Shown: positions 1 to 6,568, counted from the stretch's first letter. The stretch: 9,637 nucleotides of DNA from JBBSEZ01 sp038239195 (GCA_038239195.1 JBBSEZ010000383.1:1-9637); one strand, 5' to 3'. Translations and numbers: made by a program. Notes: generated by a model from the sequence alone, not told the origin.

Positions 1-30
1 CCCGCCGGTGCGGCAAGACGCACCGGCGGG
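1..30 (-). terminator. Strong 12-bp stem-loop at window edge
   Basis: Bases 1-12 (CCCGCCGGTGCG) are exactly complementary to bases 19-30, leaving a six-base loop, GCAAGA. The hairpin lies 70 bases past the rnd stop codon, so it could end the minus-strand transcript. It could equally end a plus-strand gene lying left of the window. No T-run follows on the plus strand, and the minus-strand continuation is outside the window, so its role as a terminator is inferred. Bases 31-99, between the hairpin and rnd, show nothing recognisable. Confidence 0.45.
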
Positions 31-99
31 CTCGCAGCCGCGCCGCTCGCCTGCCCGTGGCATGAGGAACGCCGGTCCCCGAAGGAACGAGGAGGCCGT

Positions 100-1341
100 T
101 CACGACTGGACCGGCCCGTCTTCGTACGCGAATGGGGCCTCGGCCCGCACGTTGGCCACGCGCATTGCCCGCCGCCCCTCCAGCACCGCCAGCAGGTCCG
201 GCAGCACGTGCTCCGCCCGCCAGCCGCGCGTCAACTGCGACTCGGGCAGCCCTTCCCGGGCCAGGCGAGCCCGCACCAGCGCTTTGACGTCCGAGGCGTT
301 GGCGACGAGGTTGGGCGCCAGCCGGCCGCGCGCGCACAGGTCGCCCAGCACGGCGCGGAGCACCGAGGTGACCAGCTCCACCTGGGTCGGGTCTTGCTCG
401 CGGTCGGGCAGGTCGGGCCACTCCTCGGCCGGCAGCTCCCGCGCCTCGACGACGACGCGCACGATCGCCGCGAGGTCGCGGCGCGGCAGGCCGCGCACCA
501 CGTGCAGATCGCGCTCGCTGGTCGGCCCCCGGCGGGCGATCTCGATCAGCAGGTCGTCGCGCGCGATCTGGCGGCAGGGACGGTTGGTCCGCGCCGCCTC
601 CTCCTCGCGCCACTGGAAGAGGGCGCGCACGATGGCCAGGCGGCGCCGGTCGAGCGAGCCGAGGCCGCGCAGTTTGCGCCAGCGCTCGTTGGTCTGCTCC
701 TCCGGGGCCGCGGTCTGCGCCAGCCGCGCAAACTCCTCGCCAGCCCAGCCGAGCCGGCCGAGCTTTTCGAGCACCCGCGTCAATTGCCGCCAGGCGGGAA
801 GGAGGTAGCGGACGTCGTCGAAGGCGTAGCGCACCTGGTCCGGGGTGAGCGGGCGGTGCCGCCATTCGGTGAGCGTCTCGCCCTTGGCCAGGCGCACGCC
901 GAGCACCTGGCCAACGAGGGAGCCGTGGCTCAGGGGGTACGGCAGCCCCGCCAGGCCGGCGGCGAGCTGGAGGTCGAACAGGTTGCCGGGCGGCGCCCCG
1001 CCCCACAGCCGGCACAGGCGCACCTCCTCGCGCCCGGCGTGGACGACGACGACGCGCGCCGGGTCGATGAGGAGCTTCCAGAACGCGTCGAGAGGGCCGG
1101 TGGTGATGGGGTCGATGAGGAACAGCCGGCCGGGCGTGGCCACCTGCACCAGACAAAGGCGCGGGTGGTAGGTGTCCTCGCCGACGAACTCGGTGTCGAA
1201 GCCGAGGTGGGGACACGTTTCGAGGAAGGCACAACACGCGGCGAGCTCGTCGGGAAAGTTGACGAGCTCTTCGCGAGGGGCAGAAGGTTCAACGCCGGAC
1301 GGCATGGCGGAAGCGAGCTCCTGAGGCTGGCGAGGGGACAC
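100..1341 (-). CDS. rnd: Ribonuclease D (DEDDy 3'-5' exoribonuclease with HRDC domain)
   Basis: Predicted 413-aa cytoplasmic 3'-5' exoribonuclease of the RNase D family, which trims the 3' ends of tRNA precursors and other structured RNAs. The exonuclease domain spans about residues 26-195. Exo I is FDTEF (D49, E51). Exo II is HAGREEV at 101-107. Exo III is YAFDD at 172-176, with Y172 and D176 fitting DEDDy. An HRDC domain follows at about 219-298, and a C-terminal GWRAE segment near 373 resembles the E. coli protein. In Exo II, E. coli has HAGSED with catalytic Asp85; here the aligned residue is Glu106. The chosen start is a GTG 9 bases after the SDR stop codon. An ATG at 1305 would give 401 aa and has GGAG 12 bases upstream, so the start is uncertain. 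It is probably co-transcribed with the upstream SDR gene. Family call is firm. Confidence 0.93.
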   Translation of the reverse strand: MSPRQPQELASAMPSGVEPSAPREELVNFPDELAACCAFLETCPHLGFDTEFVGEDTYHPRLCLVQVATPGRLFLIDPITTGPLDAFWKLLIDPARVVVVHAGREEVRLCRLWGGAPPGNLFDLQLAAGLAGLPYPLSHGSLVGQVLGVRLAKGETLTEWRHRPLTPDQVRYAFDDVRYLLPAWRQLTRVLEKLGRLGWAGEEFARLAQTAAPEEQTNERWRKLRGLGSLDRRRLAIVRALFQWREEEAARTNRPCRQIARDDLLIEIARRGPTSERDLHVVRGLPRRDLAAIVRVVVEARELPAEEWPDLPDREQDPTQVELVTSVLRAVLGDLCARGRLAPNLVANASDVKALVRARLAREGLPESQLTRGWRAEHVLPDLLAVLEGRRAMRVANVRAEAPFAYEDGPVQS

Positions 1342-1350
1342 CTTCGCATT

Positions 1351-2160
1351 CTAGCGGGAGTCGCCGCCTTGTCCCTCGCTGACGCACCAACCGCCTTCGA
1401 CGGGGAGGACGACGCCCGTCACGGCGCGGGCGGCGTCGCTGCACAGAAACACGGCCGCGTCGGCGCAATCCTCGGGGCGCAGCGGCCCGCCCGCGAGTGG
1501 CTGCTTGGTTGCGAGATAGTGGCGGACGGCAGGGTCGCTCACGGCGCGGGCCGCCATCGGCGTGTCCACGAGGCCAGGGGCGAGCACGTTGACGCGGATG
1601 CCGGCCGGGGCGTACTGCGCCGCCACCTGCCGGCTCAGGGCGATCGCGCCCCCCTTGGCGGCGGCGTAGGCGACGGTCGCGAAGTGGCGCGGCGCCGGGG
1701 CCAGCGCCAGCACGCTGGCCATGTTGAGGATGGCGCCGGGCGAGGGGCCCGCGAGAAAGTGCCGCACGGCGGCGCGGTTGGTCAGGAAGGTGCTGGTGAG
1801 GTTGACGTCGAGCGCGAAGCGCCAGCCGTCGTCGCTGCACTCCGGCAAGGGCCCGTCGCCGGCGCCCCGAGCGCTGCCGCCCGCGACGTGATACAGCACG
1901 TCGAGCCCGCCGAGCAGGGCGAGGGTGCTGGCGAACAGGCGCTCGACCTCGTGCGCCTTCGTGGCGTCGCAGGCGAGGAAGGCGACCTTGCCGACCGGGC
2001 CCAGCTCGCGCAGCGCCAGCTCGCCCTGGGCCGGGTCGTGGCCGGCGACCACCACGCTCGCGCCCTCTTCGAGGAAGCGGCGCGCGGCGGCACGGCCGAT
2101 GCCGCCGGTGCCGCCGACGATGAGGCAACGCTTGTCGGTCAGCAGGGACGTGCGACTCAT
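1351..2160 (-). CDS. Short-chain dehydrogenase/reductase (SDR) family oxidoreductase
   Basis: Predicted 269-aa NAD(P)-dependent oxidoreductase of the classical SDR family, with substrate unknown. The Rossmann dinucleotide-binding motif GGTGGIG is at residues 16-22. The active site shows N120, S149 (in NMASV) and YAAAK with Y165 and K169. The segment NVLAPGLVDTPM at 191-202 is the usual SDR post-catalytic motif, and the C-terminal VLPVEGGW at 251-258 matches the family's end. The common NNAG motif reads YHVAGG at 90-95, so its second Asn position is not standard. Length is typical. Start is the ATG at 2160, with AAAGG six bases upstream (2167-2171). It lies between the SIS-domain gene (91-base gap) and rnd (9-base gap). 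The context does not reveal its substrate. FabG-like acyl carrier protein reductase is possible but not supported by neighbours. Confidence 0.93.
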   Translation of the reverse strand: MSRTSLLTDKRCLIVGGTGGIGRAAARRFLEEGASVVVAGHDPAQGELALRELGPVGKVAFLACDATKAHEVERLFASTLALLGGLDVLYHVAGGSARGAGDGPLPECSDDGWRFALDVNLTSTFLTNRAAVRHFLAGPSPGAILNMASVLALAPAPRHFATVAYAAAKGGAIALSRQVAAQYAPAGIRVNVLAPGLVDTPMAARAVSDPAVRHYLATKQPLAGGPLRPEDCADAAVFLCSDAARAVTGVVLPVEGGWCVSEGQGGDSR

Positions 2161-2201
2161 GGCTTACCTTTCGGCGAGCGGCAGGAAAAGGCACCCCTGT
2201 G

Positions 2202-2223
2202 GGACGGCCCTCCCGAGCCGTCC
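2202..2223 (-). terminator. Stem-loop between SIS-domain gene and SDR gene
   Basis: GGACGGC at 2202-2208 pairs exactly with GCCGTCC at 2217-2223 around the loop CCTCCCGA. On the minus strand it sits 28 bases after the stop codon of the SIS-domain gene and is followed, about 13 bases on, by a short TTTT. That makes it a weak or attenuating terminator, or an mRNA-stabilising hairpin, in the 91-base gap before the SDR gene. Confidence 0.4.
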
Positions 2224-2251
2224 TGCTGCGAACCAAGACCTGCCGCTCGCT

Positions 2252-3061
2252 TTATCCTCCTTGTCGCCCGTAGAGCGGCGCCACGCGCCGCGCATACTGC
2301 GCGTAGAAATGTTCGAGCTGCTCCTCGACGGTTCGGCTGCCGACGAACTGGTGGCTGGGCAGGAACACCGGCTCGATGCCGCGATCCGCCAGCCGCTGCG
2401 CCACCTCGCAGCGCAGCAGGTTCATCACCAGCGCTCCGCCCACGGTGCTGAACGGCCCCGTCTTGCCCGGCGCCCCCTCCAGCTCCAGCAGCGAGTCCCC
2501 CGTCGGCGCGCCGTTGTCCAGTATCGCGTCGGCGACGTCCATCAGTTTCCGGCCCGACGAATGCGCCGGTTTGGCCTGCTCGCAGTGGGCCTTGCTCACG
2601 ACGCCGATCACCTTGAGGCCGCGCTTTTTCGCCCCCTCGGCCATCTCGATGATGACCTCGCGAATCCCGCTCGTGGACACGACGATCATCACGTCCTTGG
2701 GCCCGAAGGCGAAGTTGCGCAGAATTTGTTCGGCGTAGCCGGTCGTCTTCTCCAGGTGCAGCGCCTGGCGCAGCCCGTTGGGGCCGACGATCAAGTTGTG
2801 ATGGCTCAGCGCCAGCTCGACGATGGTGTGCCAGCCGACGAAGCAGCCCTGGCGAGGCGTCATCTCCTCGCAGAGCATTCGGCTGTGCCCGCAGCCGAAC
2901 AGATGAACGAGCCCCTCGGCGGCGATGGCGTCGGTACACCATTCGGCTGCCTGGTCGAGGGCGCTTCGCTGCGAATCGAGCAAGCCCTGGAGCCGTTCGA
3001 GCGCTTGCCGGAAGTAGCGCTCGGCGGCGCGGAGGGGCGGAGGGAGGACGGGGTCGGCCAC
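2252..3061 (-). CDS. SIS-domain sugar-phosphate-binding protein (UPF0309-like)
   Basis: Predicted 269-aa protein with a single SIS (sugar isomerase) fold, resembling the UPF0309 'sugar isomerase domain-containing' family. SIS domains bind phosphosugars in isomerases, MurNAc-6-phosphate etherases and regulators; this subfamily's reaction is not assigned here. An N-terminal helix region (about 10-48) leads into LVHLFGCGHS at 51-60, a typical SIS phosphate-binding strand-loop. VMIVVSTSGIRE at 124-135 is the second conserved Ser/Thr loop. A conserved block follows at 182-207, with DNGAPTGD and GKTGPFSTV. The start chosen is a GTG at 3061, preceded by GAAAGAAG, because homology begins just after it. 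The frame stays open to 3301, but that stretch runs antisense through the opposite-strand gene and its SD site and has unusual composition. It probably heads the minus-strand run. Fold assignment is firm, function is not. Confidence 0.85.
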   Translation of the reverse strand: MADPVLPPPLRAAERYFRQALERLQGLLDSQRSALDQAAEWCTDAIAAEGLVHLFGCGHSRMLCEEMTPRQGCFVGWHTIVELALSHHNLIVGPNGLRQALHLEKTTGYAEQILRNFAFGPKDVMIVVSTSGIREVIIEMAEGAKKRGLKVIGVVSKAHCEQAKPAHSSGRKLMDVADAILDNGAPTGDSLLELEGAPGKTGPFSTVGGALVMNLLRCEVAQRLADRGIEPVFLPSHQFVGSRTVEEQLEHFYAQYARRVAPLYGRQGG

Positions 3062-3084
3062 GATGCTTCTTTCGTTGGGGGGGA

Positions 3085-3103
3085 GGGGCGCGTCGCGCGC
3101 CCC
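3085..3103. promoter_or_regulatory. Perfect 8-bp palindrome in divergent control region
   Basis: GGGGCGCG at 3085-3092 is the exact reverse complement of CGCGCCCC at 3096-3103, around a TCG centre. It lies 24 bases before the GTG of the SIS-domain gene and 9 bases before the TACAAT element of the plus-strand gene. As DNA it could be an operator controlling both divergent genes; as RNA it would be a hairpin in the minus-strand leader. Which, if either, applies is inference. Confidence 0.35.
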
Positions 3104-3112
3104 ATTGGATGT

Positions 3113-3118
3113 TACAAT
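3113..3118 (+). promoter_or_regulatory. Candidate -10 element (TACAAT) for the small protein gene
   Basis: TACAAT, one mismatch from the sigma-70 consensus TATAAT, stands out in an otherwise GC-rich 106-base divergent region, 50 bases before the ATG at 3168. No convincing -35 hexamer is seen 16-18 bases upstream. The surrounding AT-rich patch also reads as TATTGT or TAACAT on the minus strand, so it may serve the SIS-domain gene as well. Confidence 0.45.
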
Positions 3119-3167
3119 AGTCCTCGATCCGCGAGAGGGGGGCCCTCGGGGAGAGAGGAGGTCGGGC

Positions 3168-3431
3168 ATGCTGGAAGAACTGATCGGCGCCAAGGTGGTG
3201 ATCGACCTGGGCAGCCCGTACGTCTGCCTGGGGACGTTGGTGCGCTTCGACGACCACTTCGTCGAGTTGCGCAGTGCCGACATGCACGACCTGCGCGACA
3301 CCGACTCGACGCGCGAGTTTTACGTGGCCGAGTCGCGGGCGACCGGCATCAAGCGGAACCGCAAGCGCGTGCTGTTGGTGCGCCGCGAGATGGTCGCGAT
3401 CGCGCTGCTCGAGGACGTGGTGGACGAGTGA
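3168..3431 (+). CDS. Small conserved-looking protein of unknown function (87 aa)
   Basis: An 87-aa soluble protein whose family I do not recognise. The start is decided by a perfect AGGAGG at 3156-3161, six bases before ATG 3168. The protein opens with MLEELIGAKVVIDLGSPYVC and has alternating hydrophobic strands: VVIDLG (10-15), CLGTLVRFDDHFVELRSA (20-37), REFYVAES (49-56) and RKRVLLVRREMVAIALLEDV (66-85). The order 'G-x-x-V-x-I ... L-G-T-L-V-x-F-D-D-H-F-V-E-L' resembles an Sm/LSm-like small beta barrel, which would suggest RNA or protein binding; this is inference from the strand pattern only. A basic patch, IKRNRKR, lies at 61-67. There is no signal peptide or membrane segment. It has its own probable promoter at 3113 and is followed by a strong hairpin, so it looks like a single-gene unit, divergent from the SIS-domain gene and convergent with the DoxX gene. 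Confidence 0.85.
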   Translation: MLEELIGAKVVIDLGSPYVCLGTLVRFDDHFVELRSADMHDLRDTDSTREFYVAESRATGIKRNRKRVLLVRREMVAIALLEDVVDE

Positions 3432-3438
3432 AGTCGCG

Positions 3439-3462
3439 GTCGCCCTCCGCGCCGAGGGCGAC
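3439..3462. terminator. Hairpin between convergent genes
   Basis: GTCGCCCTC at 3439-3447 pairs exactly with GAGGGCGAC at 3454-3462 around a six-base loop. It sits 7 bases after the stop codon of the small protein gene and 21 bases past the DoxX stop on the other strand. A 9-bp stem in the gap of a convergent pair fits a bidirectional terminator, though T-rich tracts are weak on both sides. Confidence 0.6.
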
Positions 3463-3483
3463 GCCTCTTCCGTCCCCGCAGCG

Positions 3484-3993
3484 TCAGGTCGTCACCGCGT
3501 GCTCCGGCGCGGCCGCCGCGACCGTGGCCTTGCGGTGGAGGAACCGATCCAGGGCGATGCGGCCCCCGCCGAGCAGGCAGACGGCCAGACACATCAGGAT
3601 CAGGGCGACGTTGTGCTCGTAGCCTGCCCGCCGAGCGCCGCCGAAGCCGAAGCCGTAGGTGACGGTGAGGATCGCCCCTGCCTGGATGAACATCTCGCCA
3701 ACGGCGGCGATTCGAGTGAGCAAGCCCAGCGCCAGGGCGATGCCACCCAGCAGTTCGCCCCAGGCGATGGCCCCCTGCACGCTCTGGAACAACGTGTCGC
3801 CCTGGGGCCCGTAGTAGGCAATGTCGGGCCGGCGCTCGAACAGCTTGTCGAGCCACGCCATGCCCCACTCGTTGTCGGGGTGGACCTTGTCCAGGCCGTG
3901 GACGATGAAGATCACGGCCAGGCCGAGCCGCAGGATCAGCGCGACGAGGTCGAGCCGGCCGGGCCGCTCCGCGGGGAGAGAGGCGTTGGACAT
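3484..3993 (-). CDS. DoxX family integral membrane protein
   Basis: Predicted 169-aa inner-membrane protein of the DoxX/DoxD-like family. These are four-helix proteins with poorly defined roles, sometimes linked to redox or thiol metabolism. Hydrophobic helices are visible at about 17-33 (VALILRLGLAVIFIVHG), 74-95, 97-115 and 127-145. The family's first-helix signature 'R-x-x-L-G-x-x-F-I-x-H-G-x-x-K' is clear (R22 to K37). The helix 2 segment AIAWGELLGGIALALGLLTR (75-94) also matches DoxX proteins, including the conserved E80, G83 and R94. A loop of about 35 residues separates helices 1 and 2. The ATG at 3993 is chosen because it has a perfect AGGAGG at 4000-4005, six bases upstream. An upstream in-frame extension lacks homology and overlaps the neighbouring gene's 3' end. 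No redox partner lies nearby, so the specific role is open. Confidence 0.9.
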   Translation of the reverse strand: MSNASLPAERPGRLDLVALILRLGLAVIFIVHGLDKVHPDNEWGMAWLDKLFERRPDIAYYGPQGDTLFQSVQGAIAWGELLGGIALALGLLTRIAAVGEMFIQAGAILTVTYGFGFGGARRAGYEHNVALILMCLAVCLLGGGRIALDRFLHRKATVAAAAPEHAVTT

Positions 3994-4085
3994 CAGAGGC
4001 CTCCTTGGGGCCCGCGCGGCGCCATCCCAGAGAGGGTCGCATCGACCGGCGCGGGCGTGAGAGTCGGGAAGCGAGTTGCTGAATG

Positions 4086-4114
4086 AACTTACAGCGTGCC
4101 AGCGCCAGGTGCAA
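4086..4114 (-). promoter_or_regulatory. Weak candidate promoter for the DoxX gene
   Basis: Read on the minus strand, TTGCAC (4109-4114) and TAAGTT (4086-4091) are separated by 17 bases, about 90 bases before the DoxX start. Spacing is ideal, but each hexamer matches only three consensus positions. It is offered because the preceding rlmI gene appears to end in a terminator-like hairpin, so the DoxX gene needs its own promoter. Confidence 0.25.
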
Positions 4115-4125
4115 GCAAGAAAGGT

Positions 4126-4152
4126 GCGCCCGGGAGAAAAAAGGCCCGGCGC
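4126..4152 (-). terminator. Stem-loop directly after the rlmI stop codon
   Basis: GCGCCCGGG (4126-4134) pairs with CCCGGCGC (4145-4152) with one bulged base. The loop between them is A-rich on the plus strand, so it contains a run of six T on the minus (transcribed) strand. The structure starts one base beyond the rlmI stop codon. Whether the T-run in the loop ends transcription, or the stem simply protects the 3' end, cannot be told from sequence. Confidence 0.45.
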
Positions 4153-4153
4153 C

Positions 4154-5359
4154 TCACTCGGGAGGGGGCGCTTCCGCCGGGCGCGGCACCTCGTGGACGC
4201 GACAGAACACCGCCTTGAGATATCTCCCCTCCGGCACGTGTCCCAGAAACGGGTGGTCGGCCCCGGCACCGCTCACGCGCAGTATTTGCACCACCTTTCC
4301 CGCCTGCCATGCCGCCCGCCGCAGGCTGTCGAGGAAGTCGTATTCGCTCACCAGCCCCGTACACGAGCACGTCAGGAACAGCCCGCCCGGCGCCACCGCC
4401 TGTAGCGCCAGCCGGTTCATGTCCCCGTAGCGCTTCAGCGCGTAGTCGAGCGCCTCGCGGTCGCGCGTCTGCTTGGCGGGGTCGAGCACCACCACGTCGA
4501 AGCGCTGCCCCGTGGCGATCACGTCCCGCAGCCACGCGAACAGGTCGGCCTGCACGAAGCGCACGCGGACCTGGTTGAGCCCCGCGTTCTGCCGCGCCAG
4601 CGCCAGGGCCGACTCGTCGAGGTCCACGCCGGTCACCTCCTCCGCCCCGCCGCGCGCCTTGGCGTAGACGGCGAACCCGCCGCTGTTGCAGCACAGGTCG
4701 AGCACCTTCCGTCCGGTACAGAACGACGACAGCGCCAGCCGGTTGTCGCGCTGGTCGAGGAAGAACCCCGTCTTGTGCTTGCTCCCCGGCGCCACGCGAA
4801 AGCGCACGCCGTTCTCGGCAATCACTTCCGAGGCGGGCGGCTCGGGCGGCCGGCAGTCGAACGACTCCTGTTTCTGGACGTGCTCGTCGGCGAACCAGTA
4901 GAAGCGCGCCCCCGGGTAGTGGGCCGCCAGCGCCGTCTGGATCGCCTCGCGAAACCGATAGGTGCCGGCCGCGAACAGCTCCAGCACGATCACGTCGCCG
5001 AAGCGATCGACGACCAGCCCGCTCAGCTCGTCGCCCTCGGAGTGGATGAGGCGGTAGGCGTTGGTGACGGCGTCGAGGCCCAGCCAATCGCGCCGCAGCG
5101 CCACCGCCCGGGCGATGCGCCGGGCGAAGAACGCCTCGTCGATGGCCTCGGCGGGGTCGGTGGTCAACACGCGCAGCGTGATCCGCGAGTGCGCGTTGTA
5201 GAAGCCGCGCCCTGCCCACTGCCCGTCGCGGTCGATGACGTCCACGACGCTTCCCGGCGGAATGCGAATCGCCGGCTTCTCCACCATCTTCTGAAACACC
5301 CACGGGTGGGAGGATCGGCGGACGATCTTCAGGCGGACGGCCGGCAACTCAGTCGTCAT
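4154..5359 (-). CDS. rlmI: Class I SAM-dependent 23S rRNA methyltransferase (RlmI-like, PUA domain)
   Basis: Predicted 401-aa methyltransferase of the RlmI family, close to the 396-aa E. coli enzyme that makes 5-methylcytosine at position 1962 of 23S rRNA. An N-terminal PUA RNA-binding domain covers about residues 6-72 (SSHPWVFQKMVEKP, then WAGRGFYNAHSRITLRVLT). A central domain follows (SYRLI-like YRLIHSEGDELSGLVVDRFGD at 102-122). The catalytic domain has HKTGFFLDQRDNR (195-207), SAM motif I in VLDLCCNSGGFAVYA (219-233), acidic GVDLDES (244-250), motif IV VLDPAKQ (291-297) and CSCTG (331-335), whose second Cys fits the m5C nucleophile region. E. coli motif IV is DPPK; here it is DPAK. The ATG at 5359 matches the homologue's N terminus. 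The frame stays open to 5455, but that extra stretch is not family-like. No clear SD is seen. Confidence 0.93.
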   Translation of the reverse strand: MTTELPAVRLKIVRRSSHPWVFQKMVEKPAIRIPPGSVVDVIDRDGQWAGRGFYNAHSRITLRVLTTDPAEAIDEAFFARRIARAVALRRDWLGLDAVTNAYRLIHSEGDELSGLVVDRFGDVIVLELFAAGTYRFREAIQTALAAHYPGARFYWFADEHVQKQESFDCRPPEPPASEVIAENGVRFRVAPGSKHKTGFFLDQRDNRLALSSFCTGRKVLDLCCNSGGFAVYAKARGGAEEVTGVDLDESALALARQNAGLNQVRVRFVQADLFAWLRDVIATGQRFDVVVLDPAKQTRDREALDYALKRYGDMNRLALQAVAPGGLFLTCSCTGLVSEYDFLDSLRRAAWQAGKVVQILRVSGAGADHPFLGHVPEGRYLKAVFCRVHEVPRPAEAPPPE

Positions 5360-5487
5360 CGGGTGCGGTTCGTCGAGGACAGGTTGGAAGCGCGGCCACG
5401 CGGGACGCGCCGAAACACTCACGTTAGCGGGCCGGCGCGCGAGCGGAAAGGCCAAGCGGGGCGCGGCGGAAGCGCTCCGCGTAAGCG

Positions 5488-5516
5488 GCTACACGGCAGG
5501 GCAGAAATTTTGCCAA
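5488..5516 (-). promoter_or_regulatory. Weak candidate promoter for rlmI
   Basis: On the minus strand TTGGCA (5511-5516, five of six -35 matches) is followed after exactly 17 bases by TGTAGC (5488-5493, a poor -10). It would give a leader of about 120 bases before the rlmI ATG. In the rest of the 256-base divergent gap (5360-5615) I see no convincing plus-strand promoter or RNA element. Confidence 0.25.
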
Positions 5517-5615
5517 TCTCAGGCGACTCTCCTCTCGTCTGTATTTGGTATCGAACGGCAGGACGCACTTCGGCGCGAAACAGCCCTATTTTCAATCCTC
5601 TGAGGAGCAGCAGCG

Positions 5616-6515
5616 ATGAAGCGGACGATTGTTTGCGTGGCGGGGGCTTTGTGCCTCGCCCTGATGGTCGCGGCGGTGCCCGCCCGGGCGATGATGATCG
5701 CCGCGCCGCCCGCGGGCGTGCGCATCGCCACCGCCGACCTGGTCGTCGTCGGGAAGGTGAAGGACTTCGGCCCGCGCCTGGTGCCTGCCGATCGCTTCGC
5801 CGGCGACAAGGGGCAGTATCAGGTCGCCAACGTTCTGGTCGGCGAGACGCTGTTCGGCAAGAGCGCGGCCCGGATCAAGGTCGGCTTCGTCGCGCCGCCG
5901 CCTCCGCCTCCTCCGGGCGGCCCGGGTCGCCCGATCCGCATCGGGCCACGCTTCCGCGGCGTCACGCTGACGGTCGGTCAGGAGGCGTGCCTGATCCTGG
6001 TCAAGCACCCGATGAAGGACTTCTTCGTGATCAACGCCTACTACGACGTCATCAACCTGAAGGACAACCCGAACTTCGCCAAGGAAAAGGCCGAGATCGC
6101 CAAGGCCGCCAAGCTCCTCGCCAGGCCCAAGGAAGGCCTCAAGGCGAAGGACGCCAACGACCGCCTGCTGACGGCGGCCCTGCTCATCACGCGCTACCGC
6201 ACCCCGAAGCCCTTCAACCCGATGCCCAAGACCGTCGCGATCGACGCCGCGGAAAGCAAGCAGGTCCTCGAAACGCTCGCCAACGCCGACTGGGCCAACG
6301 TCCCCGGCCGCAACTGGGCGATGAATCCCCAAGGCCTCTTCTTCCGCCTCGGCGTCACGCCCAAGGACGGCTGGGTGCAGCCCAAGGACTTCCGTCAGTT
6401 GCCTGACGAGGCCAAGAAGTGGCTCAAGGCCAACGCCGCCACCTATCGCATCCAGAAGTACGTCGCTGGCCCCGCGCCGAAGGGCGCGCCTCCGGCCCTG
6501 CCGGGCGGGCGCTGA
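5616..6515 (+). CDS. Exported protein of unknown function with poly-proline linker
   Basis: A 299-aa secreted or periplasmic protein that I cannot place in a named family. The N terminus is a clear Sec signal peptide: MKRT, a hydrophobic core (about 5-20) and an AxA-type cleavage site, PARA, near residue 25. The mature part begins with a beta-rich segment, ATADLVVVGKVKDF (38-51), then YQVANVLVGETLFG (68-81), IKVGFV (87-92) and LTVGQEACLILVK (118-130). This 'VVVGKV ... G ... L..GQE.L..L' pattern is reminiscent of NTR/TIMP-like OB-fold domains seen in exported bacterial proteins, but that is inference. A run of seven prolines (94-100) interrupts the barrel-like region. The C-terminal half (150-280) is Lys/Ala-rich and probably helical. 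The start is supported by AGGAG at 5603-5607, eight bases before the ATG. It is transcribed divergently from rlmI. Confidence 0.85.
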   Translation: MKRTIVCVAGALCLALMVAAVPARAMMIAAPPAGVRIATADLVVVGKVKDFGPRLVPADRFAGDKGQYQVANVLVGETLFGKSAARIKVGFVAPPPPPPPGGPGRPIRIGPRFRGVTLTVGQEACLILVKHPMKDFFVINAYYDVINLKDNPNFAKEKAEIAKAAKLLARPKEGLKAKDANDRLLTAALLITRYRTPKPFNPMPKTVAIDAAESKQVLETLANADWANVPGRNWAMNPQGLFFRLGVTPKDGWVQPKDFRQLPDEAKKWLKANAATYRIQKYVAGPAPKGAPPALPGGR

Positions 6516-6530
6516 TCGCCCCGCGAGTTG

Positions 6531-6560
6531 GCAGGCCCTTTTGTTCCTTTTGGGCCGTGC
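6531..6560 (+). terminator. Stem-loop with T-rich loop before holA
   Basis: GCAGGCCC (6531-6538) pairs with GGGCCGTGC (6552-6560) with one bulged G. The 13-base loop is almost all T. It is 15 bases after the stop codon of the exported protein gene and 8 bases before the TACAAT of holA, so it probably separates the two transcripts. Confidence 0.4.
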
Positions 6561-6568
6561 AATCTCGG

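Noticed and set aside
208..2451. Long open plus-strand frame (about 747 codons)
   Set aside because: It runs antisense to rnd, SDR and the SIS-domain gene, all of which have clear catalytic motifs. Its translation is low-complexity Arg/Ala/Gly-rich, as expected for a GC-rich antisense frame.
3062..3301. N-terminal extension of the SIS-domain gene to an ATG at 3301
   Set aside because: It would run antisense through the plus-strand 87-aa gene and its SD site, and the added residues look unlike the family. The GTG at 3061 fits the homologous start.
5422..5429. CGTTAGCG resembling the arm of the pdxA palindrome
   Set aside because: Only eight bases match and no inverted partner lies nearby, so this is not enough to call a second repeat copy.
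5459..5473. Short inverted repeat GCGGA/TCCGC in the rlmI upstream region
   Set aside because: A five-base stem is expected by chance in DNA this GC-rich.
4775..6406. Long open plus-strand frame (about 543 codons)
   Set aside because: It overlaps rlmI in antisense and the exported protein gene in another frame, has no family motifs and crosses a clear divergent promoter region.
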